DNA from: Candidatus Ideonella esbjergensis
Lineage (GTDB): Bacteria > Pseudomonadota > Gammaproteobacteria > Burkholderiales > Burkholderiaceae_C
Direction of reading: 5' to 3'
Assembly (NCBI GenBank): GCA_016710065.1
Contig: JADJLP010000001.1
Location: 1,526,001-1,590,000, forward strand
DNA: 64,000 nucleotides
In this document: positions 16,501 through 25,117 of the stretch, piece after piece
How the letters are laid out: each line of letters opens with the position of its first letter
How positions within the stretch are numbered: the first letter of the stretch is position 1
Notes under the pieces: generated by a model
What the model was told of the DNA's origin: nothing
Database searches by the model: none
The model's input: only the letters and a program-made list of their open reading frames with translations
Made by a program: the position numbers and the translations under genes

Positions 16501-17589
16501 TCAGTCGCCGGCCACGATGGCCGCCATGGCCTGACCCATCTCGGTGGTGCTGGCCGTGCCGCCCAGGTCGGGCGTGCGCGGTCCCGCACGCAGTACCTGC
16601 TCTATGGCCGCCAGGATGGCGTCGTGCGCGGCCTTGCCGGCGCCTTCGCCATGAGTGAGGTGGCTCAGCATCAACGCTGCCGACCAGACCATGGCCACCG
16701 GGTTGGCGATGTTCTTGCCAAAAATGTCGGGCGCAGAGCCATGCACCGGCTCGAACAGCGACGGGAAGTCGCGCTCGGGGTTCAGGTTGGCCGAGGGTGC
16801 CAGGCCGATGGTGCCGGTGCAGGCGGGGCCCAGGTCGCTGAGGATGTCGCCGAACAAATTGCTGGCCACTACCACATCAAAGCGCGTGGGCTGCAGCACA
16901 AAGCGCGCGCACAGGATGTCGATGTGCTGCTTGTCCACCGTGATGCCGGGGTAGTGCTTGGCCATGGCGTCGGCGCGGCCGTCCCACCAGGGCATGCTGA
17001 TGGCGATGCCATTGCTCTTGGTGGCCACGGTGAGGTGCCTGCGGGCGCGCGACTGGGCCAGCTCGAAGGCGAACTTGAGTACGCGGTCGGTGCCGTGGCG
17101 GCTGAACACCGACTCTTGAATGACGATCTCGCGCGCGGTGCCTTCGTACAGGATGCCGCCGAGCTTGGTGTATTCGCCCTCGGTGTTCTCGCGCACCACG
17201 TAGAAGTCGATGTCACCAGCGTTGCGACCGGCCAGAGGGCAGGGCACGCCGTCGAACAAGCGCACCGGTCGCAGGTTGATGTACTGGTCGAACTCGCGGC
17301 GAAACTTCAGCAGCGAGCCCCACAGCGAGATGTGGTCTGGCACGGTGGCCGGCCAGCCCACGGCGCCGAAAAGGATGGCGTCCATGCCTTGTAGCTGTGC
17401 TTTCCAGTCGGGCGGCATCATCTCGCCGTGCTGCTGATACCAGTCGCAACTAGCCCACTTGATTGGGGTGAGCGCCAGCGCGATGCCAAAGCGCCGGGCA
17501 GCAGTTTGCAGCACGCGCAGGCCTTCGGGCATCACCTCCTTGCCGATGCCATCGCCGGGGATCACAGCGATGTGGTGGGTCTTCGCCAT
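16501..17589 (-). CDS. tartrate/D-malate dehydrogenase (decarboxylating), TtuC/DmlA-type
   Basis: NAD-dependent beta-decarboxylating dehydrogenase of the isocitrate/isopropylmalate dehydrogenase family, 362 residues. IAVIPGDGIGKEVMPEGLRV starts the Rossmann-like fold; RREFDQYINLRPVRLFDGV and DFYVVRENTEGEYTKLGG form the substrate pocket. VASNLFGDILSDLGPACTG and EPVHGSAPDIFGKNIANPVA hold the metal and NAD sites. The YINLRPVR and ENTEGEY pattern favours the tartrate dehydrogenase/D-malate dehydrogenase branch over LeuB. No regulator sits beside it. Confidence 0.87.
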   Translation of the reverse strand: MAKTHHIAVIPGDGIGKEVMPEGLRVLQTAARRFGIALALTPIKWASCDWYQQHGEMMPPDWKAQLQGMDAILFGAVGWPATVPDHISLWGSLLKFRREFDQYINLRPVRLFDGVPCPLAGRNAGDIDFYVVRENTEGEYTKLGGILYEGTAREIVIQESVFSRHGTDRVLKFAFELAQSRARRHLTVATKSNGIAISMPWWDGRADAMAKHYPGITVDKQHIDILCARFVLQPTRFDVVVASNLFGDILSDLGPACTGTIGLAPSANLNPERDFPSLFEPVHGSAPDIFGKNIANPVAMVWSAALMLSHLTHGEGAGKAAHDAILAAIEQVLRAGPRTPDLGGTASTTEMGQAMAAIVAGD

Positions 17590-17600
17590 GCGGAGTCCTT

Positions 17601-18173
17601 TCAGAACAGGTTGCCGACGTTGAGCAGCGTGAGCAGGCCAAGGATGGCAAAGATCAGCGCGGCGATGCCGTGCACCAGCGTCATGTTCATCTTGCGCGCC
17701 ACCGCGTCGCCCAGAAACACAGCGGGCACATTGGCCAGCATCATGCCGAAGGTGGTGCCGGCCACCACGGCCACCAGGTTGCTGTAACGCGCGGCCAAGG
17801 CCACCGTGGCGATCTGGGTCTTGTCGCCCATCTCGGCCAGAAAGAAGGCGATCACCGTGGTGCCGAACACGCCAAAGCGCTGCCAGCCACCTTCGGTGTC
17901 GTCGTCAATCTCGTCGGGCACCAGCATCCAGGCGGCCATGGCCAGAAAGGAGGCGCCGATGACCCAGCGCAGCACGTTGGGGCCCAGCATCTGGGCGATC
18001 CAGCCGCCCACCGCGCCGGCCAGCGCATGGTTGGCCAGCGTGGCCACCAGGATGCCGGCAATGATGGGCGCCGGCTTGCGAAACTTGGCGGCCAACAGCA
18101 GGGCCAGCAACTGGGTCTTGTCGCCCATTTCACCCAGGGCCACCAGGCCGGTCGAGACGAGAAATGCTTCCAT
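17601..18173 (-). CDS. GDT1/TMEM165 family cation transporter (probable Mn2+ exporter)
   Basis: 190-residue membrane protein with six spans and two copies of the family motif E-x-G-D-K-T/S: ALGEMGDKTQLLALLLAA near residue 13 and LAEMGDKTQIATVALAA near residue 115. Bacterial members export manganese and some act on calcium. I looked for the yybP-ykoY manganese riboswitch upstream and saw none. Transcribed together with the dehydrogenase 11 bp downstream. Confidence 0.87.
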   Translation of the reverse strand: MEAFLVSTGLVALGEMGDKTQLLALLLAAKFRKPAPIIAGILVATLANHALAGAVGGWIAQMLGPNVLRWVIGASFLAMAAWMLVPDEIDDDTEGGWQRFGVFGTTVIAFFLAEMGDKTQIATVALAARYSNLVAVVAGTTFGMMLANVPAVFLGDAVARKMNMTLVHGIAALIFAILGLLTLLNVGNLF

Positions 18174-18240
18174 GGAAGACGCGAGAGCCTAGAGGTTGTA
18201 GAGGTCGGTCAGTGGCTGTGGCAGGGCGTGCAGCTGGAGT

Positions 18241-18348
18241 CGTCATTCCCGCGAAGTCGCATCGTCATTCCCGCGCCGCATCGTCATCCCCGCGAAGGCG
18301 GGGATCCATCACCGGGCACTTGGATTCCCGCCTCCGCGGGAATGACGG
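18241..18348. repeat. cluster of dispersed palindromic repeats (GTCATTCCCGCG type)
   Basis: Two truncated left arms (18241-18252 and 18263-18277) precede a complete element at 18281-18348. In the complete element a GTCATCCCCGCGAAGGCGGG arm and an inverted arm ending CGCGGGAATGACGG can fold into a long hairpin. The same family recurs at 29345 and 33804. It lies between the converging and diverging ends of two leftward genes and carries no ORF. Confidence 0.75.
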
Positions 18349-18404
18349 CGAAGCGGCACGGGAACGACGGCGACACGAAGTGGGTATGACGCAGGCGCAT
18401 TCTC

Positions 18405-20645
18405 TCAACGCCGCCCCCCGCGCCCTTGCCCACCACGCGCCTGCCACAGCGGGCGCTTGCCCTTGAGGTGGCGCTCGATGCCGTCGTTGAGCGTGTTGCG
18501 CAGCGCGACCACTTCGTCCAGATGGCCATAGATGCCAGGAAAGCGCAGGTCCAGCCACAGCCACAGCGTGCAGGCGCGCAGGGCTTGCTCCATGCGGTCG
18601 AGCCGGCTGTGAGCGTCCACCTCGTCCAGTACCTCGGGCCGGCCGGCCTGGCCGGTCTTGTCGTGCGAATGGGCCCAGTTCAGAAAGTGCTGCACCAACT
18701 GTTCGGTGCGTGAATCCACCGGCGCCTGGGCGTAGATGAAGCGCTCCTTCAGGCTCAGATTGCCGGCCGTCTCGTCGAGCTGGGCGGCGAGCTCCAGCAT
18801 CTGCTCCAGCTCGGCCACCTCGAAGTGGGCGTTGTCCAGCGCGAGTTGATCCATGAACACGCTCAGCACCTCGTGCAGACGCTGCTTGCCCAGTCGCTGG
18901 GCGATGGTGCTCACATGCCACCAGTTGGGCGCCACCGGGGCCTTGAAGTGGCGCGGCGCGCGCGGGGTGCGCGGCAGCAGCTCTTTCAGCGTGCGAGCGG
19001 CGCCGGGCTCCGATTCGTGCAGCACGCCGGTAAAGCCTTCTTCATGGATGCCATAGCGGCCGGCGCGGCCGGCGATCTGGTGCACCTCGCTCTCGTTGAG
19101 CTGGCGGTCGCCCACGCCGTCGAACTTGGTCATGGTGGAGAACAGCACGCGGCGTATCGGCAGGTTCAGGCCCATGCCAATGGCGTCGGTGGCCACCAGG
19201 ATGTGCGATTCGCCGGTGGCGAAGCGCTCGGCCTCGCGGCGTCGCACCTCGGGCGGCAGCGCGCCGTAGATCACCGACACCGGGTGGCCGTTGGCGGCGA
19301 TCTGGTCGCGCAGCATCAGCACCTCGCGGCGGCTGAAGGCCACCACCGCGTCGCCCTTCTTCAGCGTGGGAATGGCCACCGGCCCAGGCAGAAGCTGCAC
19401 ATGCTGCTTGCGCTCGAACTGGCGCACCAGCACGCTCTCGCCGCACAGGCCCAGCAGGCTCTCGATGGCGGGTACCGCATAGCCCGAGCAGATGATGATG
19501 ACCTCGCGCGCCGGCACGCCCACGATGGCCTGGGTCCAGGCCCAGCCGCGCGAGTTGTCGAAGATCATCTGCGCTTCGTCGATCACGGCCACGTCGATCA
19601 CCTCGCGCGTGCCCACCATCTCGATGGTGGAGCTCACCACGCGCGCGCCTTCGGCCGGCACGTTCTCTTCTCCCGTGAGCAGGCTGCAGGGCACGCCGCG
19701 CGCCACCAAACGGTCGCGGCCTTCCAGCGCCAGCAGGCGCAGCGGGGCCAGGTAGGCACCGTCGATGGCGCCGGCGAGCTTCTCGAACGCGGCGTAGGTC
19801 TTGCCGCTGTTGGGCGGGCCCACGTAGAGCGTGACCTTGCGCTTGAGCTGACGCGCCAGAGCAAAAGTGTCGGGGTAGCCCTGGAAGGCCAGCTCGTGAT
19901 TCAGGCTGCTGAGCGTCTGCTGCTCGCCCACATGGCGCTCCCAGCGGTCTTGCGCACGGGTGCAGGCGACCATCAGCTCAGGCAACGGTTGCGGGCGGGC
20001 CAGCTCGGCCTGCAAACGCGGCAGCAGCGAATCCATCGATTTGGCGTCGCACCACTCGCTGCGCTCGGCCAGCGCGTCCAGGTGCGCGGCCAGCTCGCTG
20101 GCGTGCGGGTAGGGCGCGGCCTTGCCCAGCGCGGCGCTGAGCGCAGCCTTGTCGCCATTGCGAAAGAAGGCCCACACCGGCTCGGCAGGGATGGGTAATT
20201 TGTAAGATACGGTGAGCGTCCCGCGCCAGGCTGGCGGGTTCACGGCCAGTGGTTGGCGCACCTGGCGCTCCCAGCCGTCGCCCTCGCGGGTGATGCCGGA
20301 GGTGTCGAGCTTGGCGCTTCGCTCCACCATCAGGCTGCGGGTTTCACGGCCTACGCCCACCTCGTCCAGGTGCAGCAAGGCCGCGTCGATCAGCGCGGGC
20401 GAGATCCAGCGGCTGGGCCGCTGGTGAGGCACGGCTTTTTGCAGCAGGATCAGGCCCAGGGTGTCGAGGTGGGTTTCAAAGCCCGGTGCATCCTCGGCGA
20501 TGAAATCGGCCGGTTTCACCACCTGGGGCAGGTTGTAGGCCGCCTGGCGCACCCGCTCCAACTGCTCTGGCGTGATGTGGGCCGGCACGCGCTCGGCGTG
20601 GCGGGGGTTGGGCAGTCTGAGGGCGGCGGGTGGGGTGTTGGGCAT
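18405..20645 (-). CDS. Suv3-like DExH-box RNA helicase
   Basis: 746-residue SF2 helicase resembling the mitochondrial degradosome helicase SUV3. Motif I is TLYVGPPNSGKTYAAFEKLA (about residue 275), Ia AYLAPLRLLALE, Ib TGEE, II AVIDEAQMIFD (DEAQ), and motif VI HQIAGRAGRYG. ILVATDAIGMGLNLPIRRV is motif V. The central part also matches the SUV3 family IYGALPPEVRRREAERF. The N-terminal 260 residues are helical and poorly conserved; the C-terminal part has the helical Suv3-like region. It ends with a basic glycine/arginine tail. Likely acts in RNA turnover. No neighbour indicates a partner. Confidence 0.83.
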   Translation of the reverse strand: MPNTPPAALRLPNPRHAERVPAHITPEQLERVRQAAYNLPQVVKPADFIAEDAPGFETHLDTLGLILLQKAVPHQRPSRWISPALIDAALLHLDEVGVGRETRSLMVERSAKLDTSGITREGDGWERQVRQPLAVNPPAWRGTLTVSYKLPIPAEPVWAFFRNGDKAALSAALGKAAPYPHASELAAHLDALAERSEWCDAKSMDSLLPRLQAELARPQPLPELMVACTRAQDRWERHVGEQQTLSSLNHELAFQGYPDTFALARQLKRKVTLYVGPPNSGKTYAAFEKLAGAIDGAYLAPLRLLALEGRDRLVARGVPCSLLTGEENVPAEGARVVSSTIEMVGTREVIDVAVIDEAQMIFDNSRGWAWTQAIVGVPAREVIIICSGYAVPAIESLLGLCGESVLVRQFERKQHVQLLPGPVAIPTLKKGDAVVAFSRREVLMLRDQIAANGHPVSVIYGALPPEVRRREAERFATGESHILVATDAIGMGLNLPIRRVLFSTMTKFDGVGDRQLNESEVHQIAGRAGRYGIHEEGFTGVLHESEPGAARTLKELLPRTPRAPRHFKAPVAPNWWHVSTIAQRLGKQRLHEVLSVFMDQLALDNAHFEVAELEQMLELAAQLDETAGNLSLKERFIYAQAPVDSRTEQLVQHFLNWAHSHDKTGQAGRPEVLDEVDAHSRLDRMEQALRACTLWLWLDLRFPGIYGHLDEVVALRNTLNDGIERHLKGKRPLWQARGGQGRGGRR

Positions 20646-20784
20646 CAGGAGCGAGGCTGCAAAGGTGCGTCATTGTCCTCGCTTCAACCGGCAAGGCCAG
20701 GCGCATCGCCGCAAGGCCAAACCCGGGCTCGCCTCCCCCACAATAGGGCCGGACCTCAACCCCTTTCACTGGAGCCCAATCTCT

Positions 20785-21393
20785 ATGTCCCAAGCTTTGT
20801 CGTTTTCGCGTCGTTTGGCCGCAATCTGCCTGGCCGGCGTGTTTGTCTCTGGCGTGGCACTGGCCGCACCCGTGGACCCGGCCAAGGTGCCCGAGCCCAA
20901 GCGCAGCAAGCCCGGCCTGTACCTCGAAGCCGTGGACGTGCCTGCTTTCATCCAGGCCAACGGCGGCGCCGAGAAGGTACTGTTCCTGGATCTTCGCACC
21001 CGGGCCGAGGCCATGTTCGTGGGCATGGCCTCTCCGGTGGACGCGCTGGTGCCGCTGGTGGAGCTGCAGGAAATCATGAGCGAGTGGGATGCCAAGCGCA
21101 GCGCCTACAAGCTCGATCCGGTGCAGGATTTTGTGCCTGAAGTGGGCCGCCGCCTGCAGGCCAAGGGCCTGACCAAGGCCGACACCGTGGTGCTGATCTG
21201 CCGCTCTGGCGACCGCAGTGCGCGCGCCGCAACGCGCCTTGCTGAAGAAGGCTATGCCAAGGTGTACTCGGTGGTGGACGGCTTCGAGGGCGACATGTCG
21301 GCCGAAGGCCGTCGCAACGTCAACGGCTGGAAGAACGCCAGCCTGCCCTGGGGCTACAAGCTCGACAAGGCCAAGATGTACTTCGTGCGCTGA
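20785..21393 (+). CDS. periplasmic rhodanese-like protein
   Basis: 202 residues with a signal peptide ending VSGVALA/AP. The rhodanese fold carries LFLDLRTRAEAMFVGMA and the active loop VLICRSGDRSARAATRLAEE with the catalytic Cys in ICRSGDRS. Ends WKNASLPWGYKLDKAKMYF. Such exported rhodaneses may handle sulfur transfer or thiol redox; the actual substrate is unknown. ATG 20785 was chosen since it precedes the signal sequence; the frame is open further upstream. Lies 34 bp before fhs. Confidence 0.88.
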   Translation: MSQALSFSRRLAAICLAGVFVSGVALAAPVDPAKVPEPKRSKPGLYLEAVDVPAFIQANGGAEKVLFLDLRTRAEAMFVGMASPVDALVPLVELQEIMSEWDAKRSAYKLDPVQDFVPEVGRRLQAKGLTKADTVVLICRSGDRSARAATRLAEEGYAKVYSVVDGFEGDMSAEGRRNVNGWKNASLPWGYKLDKAKMYFVR

Positions 21394-21426
21394 GCGCAGA
21401 CCGCACTGCCCAAGCAGGGAGAGCCC

Positions 21427-23100
21427 ATGCCCACCGACATCGAGATCGCGCAGGCGGCCACGCTGCAACCCATCAGCGCGATCGCCGCGCGGCTGGGCCT
21501 CCCGGAGGATGCCGTGGTGCCCTATGGCCGCACCAAGGCCAAGCTGGTGCTGGATGGGCTGGGTGGGCAGCCTGGCCGCCCGCCGGGCCAACTGGTGCTG
21601 GTGTCGGCGATCAGCCCCACGCCGGCTGGCGAGGGCAAGACCACCACCGTGGTGGGCCTGGGCGATGCGCTCAACCGCATCGGCAAGCGGGCCATCGTCT
21701 GCCTGCGCGAGCCCTCGCTGGGCCCGGTGTTCGGCATGAAGGGCGGCGCGGCCGGCGGTGGCCGCGCGCAGGTGGTGCCGATGGAAGACATCAACCTGCA
21801 TTTCACCGGCGACTTTCATGCCATCGGCGCCGCCCACAACCTGCTGGCGGCGCTGATCGACAACCACATCCACCACGGCAACGCGTTGGGGCTGGACCTG
21901 CGCCGCATCACCTGGAAGCGGGTGGTGGACCTGAACGACCGCGCACTGCGCGACATCACCGTGGGCCTGGGCGGCCCGGCCAACGGGTACCCGCGAGAAG
22001 ATGGCTTTGACATCGTGGTGGCGTCTGAGGTGATGGCCATCCTGTGCCTGGCCGAATCGCTGGCCGACCTGAAGCAGCGCCTGGGCGCCATCGTGGTGGG
22101 CTACACGCGTGATCGTCAGCCTGTGCGCGCCAGCGACCTGAAGGCGCACGGTGCCATGGCCGCGCTGCTGCGCGAGGCCATCCAGCCCAACCTGGTGCAG
22201 ACGCTGGAGAACAACCCGGCGCTGATCCACGGCGGCCCGTTCGCCAACATCGCCCAGGGCTGCAACTCTGTGATCGCCACACGTGCCGGCCTGCAACTGG
22301 CCGACGTGGTGGTGACCGAGGCCGGCTTTGGCGCCGACCTGGGTGCCGAGAAGTTCATCGACATCAAATGCCGCATCTCTGGCCTGCGGCCCGACGCCGT
22401 GGTGCTGGTGGCCACGGTGCGCGCGCTCAAGTACCAGGGCGGCGTGGCGGTGGCCGATCTGGAGCACGAGAACCTGGCCGCGCTGCAGGCCGGCTTCGTC
22501 AACCTCGAACGCCATTTGCGCAACGTGCGCGAGGTCTTCGGCCTGCCCTGCGTGGTGGCCATCAACCACCGCAGCAGCGACACCGCCGACGAAATCGCTC
22601 AGCTGCAAGGCCAGGTGGCCGCCCTGGGCACCCAGGCAGTGGTGGCGCGCCACTGGGCCGAGGGCGGCGCCGGCGCTGTGGAACTGGCCCATGCGGTGAC
22701 GGCCCTCCTGGCGCAACCCGCGGCGCCCATGCGCATGGCCTATGCCGATGCCGACCCGCTGTGGGAGAAGCTGCGCCAGGTGGCCATGAAGGTCTACGGC
22801 GCCGCCGATGCCACGGCCGACACCAAGGTGCGTGCACGCATTGAGGAGCTGCAGGCCGAGGGCCACGGCCACTTGCCGGTGTGCATCGCCAAGACGCCAT
22901 ACTCGTTCAGCAGCGACGCCAGCCTGCGCGGTGCGCCCAGCGGCCATCTGCTGCATGTGCGCGAGGTGCGTCTGGCGGCCGGTGCCGGTTTTGTGGTGAT
23001 GGTCTGCGGCGACGTGATGACCATGCCTGGCCTGCCCAAAGTGCCCTCGGCCGAGCACATCGACGTGACCGACGGCGGGCGCATCACGGGCTTGTTTTAG
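21427..23100 (+). CDS. fhs: formate--tetrahydrofolate ligase
   Basis: ATP-dependent synthesis of 10-formyl-THF from formate; one-carbon metabolism. 557 residues, standard length. The P-loop is SPTPAGEGKTTTVVGLGDAL, and signatures include LREPSLGPVFGMKGGAAGGG and IHGGPFANIAQGCNS. The C-terminal FVVMVCGDVMTMPGLPK is also typical. Followed after 12 bp by the alkyltransferase gene on the same strand. Confidence 0.96.
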   Translation: MPTDIEIAQAATLQPISAIAARLGLPEDAVVPYGRTKAKLVLDGLGGQPGRPPGQLVLVSAISPTPAGEGKTTTVVGLGDALNRIGKRAIVCLREPSLGPVFGMKGGAAGGGRAQVVPMEDINLHFTGDFHAIGAAHNLLAALIDNHIHHGNALGLDLRRITWKRVVDLNDRALRDITVGLGGPANGYPREDGFDIVVASEVMAILCLAESLADLKQRLGAIVVGYTRDRQPVRASDLKAHGAMAALLREAIQPNLVQTLENNPALIHGGPFANIAQGCNSVIATRAGLQLADVVVTEAGFGADLGAEKFIDIKCRISGLRPDAVVLVATVRALKYQGGVAVADLEHENLAALQAGFVNLERHLRNVREVFGLPCVVAINHRSSDTADEIAQLQGQVAALGTQAVVARHWAEGGAGAVELAHAVTALLAQPAAPMRMAYADADPLWEKLRQVAMKVYGAADATADTKVRARIEELQAEGHGHLPVCIAKTPYSFSSDASLRGAPSGHLLHVREVRLAAGAGFVVMVCGDVMTMPGLPKVPSAEHIDVTDGGRITGLF

Positions 23101-23112
23101 CCGCAGACCGCC

Positions 23113-23664
23113 ATGGCCGGCTACGCCTGCTTCGACACGCCCGTGGGCCCTTGTGGCCTGGCTTGGAACGACGCGGGTGAACTGCGGGGTGCGCAACTGC
23201 CCGAGGGCAACCTGGGCGCCACACTGGCGCGGTTGCGCAAGCGCTTTCCCGATCTGACCGAAGCCGAGCCACCCGAAACGGTGGCCCACACCTTGCGCCG
23301 CTGGCATGCCGTGCTGGCCGAGGGCACCAAGGACACGCTGGCCGACGTGGCCCTGAGCTACCAGGGTGTGCCGCCATTTCACCAGCGTGTGCTTGAGCTC
23401 ACCCGCCGCATCCGGCCCGGCCAGACCCGCAGCTATGGCGAGCTGGCCCGCGAGCTGGGCGACCCCACGGCCGCCCGCGCCGTGGGCCAGGCGCTGGGCG
23501 CCAACCCCTTCGCACCCATCGTGCCCTGCCACCGCGTGATGGCGGCCGGTGGCCAGGCGGGTGGCTTCTCAGGTCCAGGTGGCCTGCAGGGCAAATTGCG
23601 GCTGCTGCAACTCGAAGGCGCGCCATTGGGAGCGCAATCGAGCCAGCAACCGGGCCTCTTCTGA
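23113..23664 (+). CDS. ogt: methylated-DNA--protein-cysteine methyltransferase (Ogt type)
   Basis: Suicide repair of O6-alkylguanine. 183 residues; the DNA-binding helix region is GQTRSYGELARELGDPTAAR and the acceptor Cys is in IVPCHRVMAAGG. The N-terminal domain lacks the AdaA/AraC parts, so this is the stand-alone enzyme. It converges with the secretion adaptor gene at 31 bp. Confidence 0.94.
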   Translation: MAGYACFDTPVGPCGLAWNDAGELRGAQLPEGNLGATLARLRKRFPDLTEAEPPETVAHTLRRWHAVLAEGTKDTLADVALSYQGVPPFHQRVLELTRRIRPGQTRSYGELARELGDPTAARAVGQALGANPFAPIVPCHRVMAAGGQAGGFSGPGGLQGKLRLLQLEGAPLGAQSSQQPGLF

Positions 23665-23695
23665 CCGAGCCATGTGCGGCCAGCAGCCCGGGGGT

Positions 23696-25117
23696 TCATC
23701 GCTCGCGAAAGGCCTCTCGCGCCTTCAGCAGCGGGCGCAGGATGAATTCCAGCACCGTGCGCTCACCCGTGTTGATTTCCACCGACGCCGTCATGCCCGG
23801 GATCACCGAGAGCGGCTCGCCATGCGCCATCAGGCCGTTGCTGTCGATGCTCACGCGGGCGCGGTAGTAGGTGTTGTCGGGGCCACCGCCGGGGCGGTCC
23901 ACGTCGCCCAGCGCATCGGGGCTGATGCTTTCCACCTTGCCTCGCAGGCCGCCGTAGACGTTGAAGTCGTAGGCTGAAAGCTTGGTGGTGGCCATCTGGC
24001 CCACGTGCACAAAGCCGATGTCGGCCGGCTTCACCTTGGCTTCGATCAGCAAGCGCGTGCCCTTGGGCACGATCTCCAGGATGGGGGCGCCCGGGCTTAC
24101 GATTCCACCCAAGGTGTTGATGCGGATGTTCTTCACCAGGCCGTCCACCGGCGAGGTGAGCAGGGTGCGGCGCACCACGTCGTCGCGCTCCACCTGTTGC
24201 TGGTCCAACTGGTTCAAATCGCTCTGGGCGCGCAGCAGCTCGGTGCTGGCCTCCTGGCGGAAGCGGTTCTGGCGCTCCAGTGATTGCTGGCGCATGTCGT
24301 TGATCTGGCGGCGCAGCCGCATCACCTCCACGTCCGACATCAGGCCTTGTGCCGACATGCGCACGGCCATGTCCAGCTCGTGCATCACCATGCCTATGCT
24401 TTGCTGGTTGGCCTGCACGGCCTCGTTCAGCAAGCGGCGGCGGGCGGCGTAGGCCTCGGTCTCGGCGCGCACGGTGCGCGGGTCCGACACCACCTCGGGC
24501 GGGAAGTTCAGCGGCTTGCCATCGGCCTCGGCGCGCAAGCGGGCGATGGTGCCCATCAGCGCCAGGCGGCGCGCCTTGCCTTCGTTCTGTTGGGCCTCGA
24601 AACGGGTCGGGTCCAGGCGCAGCAGCGGCTGGCCGGCAGTGACCTTGCCACCCTCGCGCACCAACATCTCGCGCAGGATGCCGCCTTCCAGACTGGCGAT
24701 GATTTGCTCGTGGCCGTCGGGCACCACGCGCGCATCGGCGTGGGTGATCTGCTCGACCTTGGTGGTGGCGGCCCAGGCGATGATGGCGGCCACACCCAGC
24801 ACCATCAGCCAGATGGCGCCGTGTACGGCGGGGCGGGCTTCGACATGCTGGGCCTCTCGCACGGCTTCGAGAAACAGCTCGTCGCCGGGCTTGAGAGCGA
24901 TGTGGTGGGTGGCGCTGGCCTTGGCCCTGGCTGCAGCGGCGCTCTGGCGCCGCTCGCCCTTGCGGGTTTCCAGCAGCTTGGCTTGGTCGGGCGCCGCACC
25001 CGGTGTGCGGCTGGCCACATTGCCCCAGCGCGCCTCGGCCGTGCCTGCCACCACCACGTTGCCGCCGTTCAGTTTCGGCTCTACCTTCACCCATTGGCGC
25101 TTGCTGGCAACGCTCAT
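23696..25117 (-). CDS. type I secretion membrane-fusion (HlyD-family) adaptor
   Basis: Periplasmic adaptor linking an inner-membrane ATPase to a TolC-like channel. 473 residues: an unusually long cytoplasmic N-terminus of about 100 residues, a single span near residues 103-120 (IWLMVLGVAAIIAWAATT), then lipoyl and coiled-coil hairpin domains (EGGILREMLVREGGKV, LRRQINDMRQQSLERQNRF) and the beta-barrel RLLIEAKVKPADIGFVHVGQ. The HlyD/LapC-type C-terminus ends TVLEFILRPLLKAREAF. Coupled by a 4-bp overlap to the ATPase gene upstream. No TolC homologue is in the window. Confidence 0.93.
   Translation of the reverse strand: MSVASKRQWVKVEPKLNGGNVVVAGTAEARWGNVASRTPGAAPDQAKLLETRKGERRQSAAAARAKASATHHIALKPGDELFLEAVREAQHVEARPAVHGAIWLMVLGVAAIIAWAATTKVEQITHADARVVPDGHEQIIASLEGGILREMLVREGGKVTAGQPLLRLDPTRFEAQQNEGKARRLALMGTIARLRAEADGKPLNFPPEVVSDPRTVRAETEAYAARRRLLNEAVQANQQSIGMVMHELDMAVRMSAQGLMSDVEVMRLRRQINDMRQQSLERQNRFRQEASTELLRAQSDLNQLDQQQVERDDVVRRTLLTSPVDGLVKNIRINTLGGIVSPGAPILEIVPKGTRLLIEAKVKPADIGFVHVGQMATTKLSAYDFNVYGGLRGKVESISPDALGDVDRPGGGPDNTYYRARVSIDSNGLMAHGEPLSVIPGMTASVEINTGERTVLEFILRPLLKAREAFRER

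Noticed and set aside
18174..18240. Manganese (yybP-ykoY) riboswitch upstream of the GDT1-like gene
   Set aside because: Looked for the conserved core and stems; only palindromic repeats and unstructured sequence seen.
18241..18348. Insertion sequence at the repeat cluster
   Set aside because: No transposase or terminal inverted repeats of IS type; small palindromic repeats only.
20476..23532. Long leftward open frame (1018 codons) antisense to fhs and its neighbours
   Set aside because: Typical GC-rich shadow; the sense genes match known families over their full length, while the antisense product is low-complexity and His/Gly/Gln-rich.
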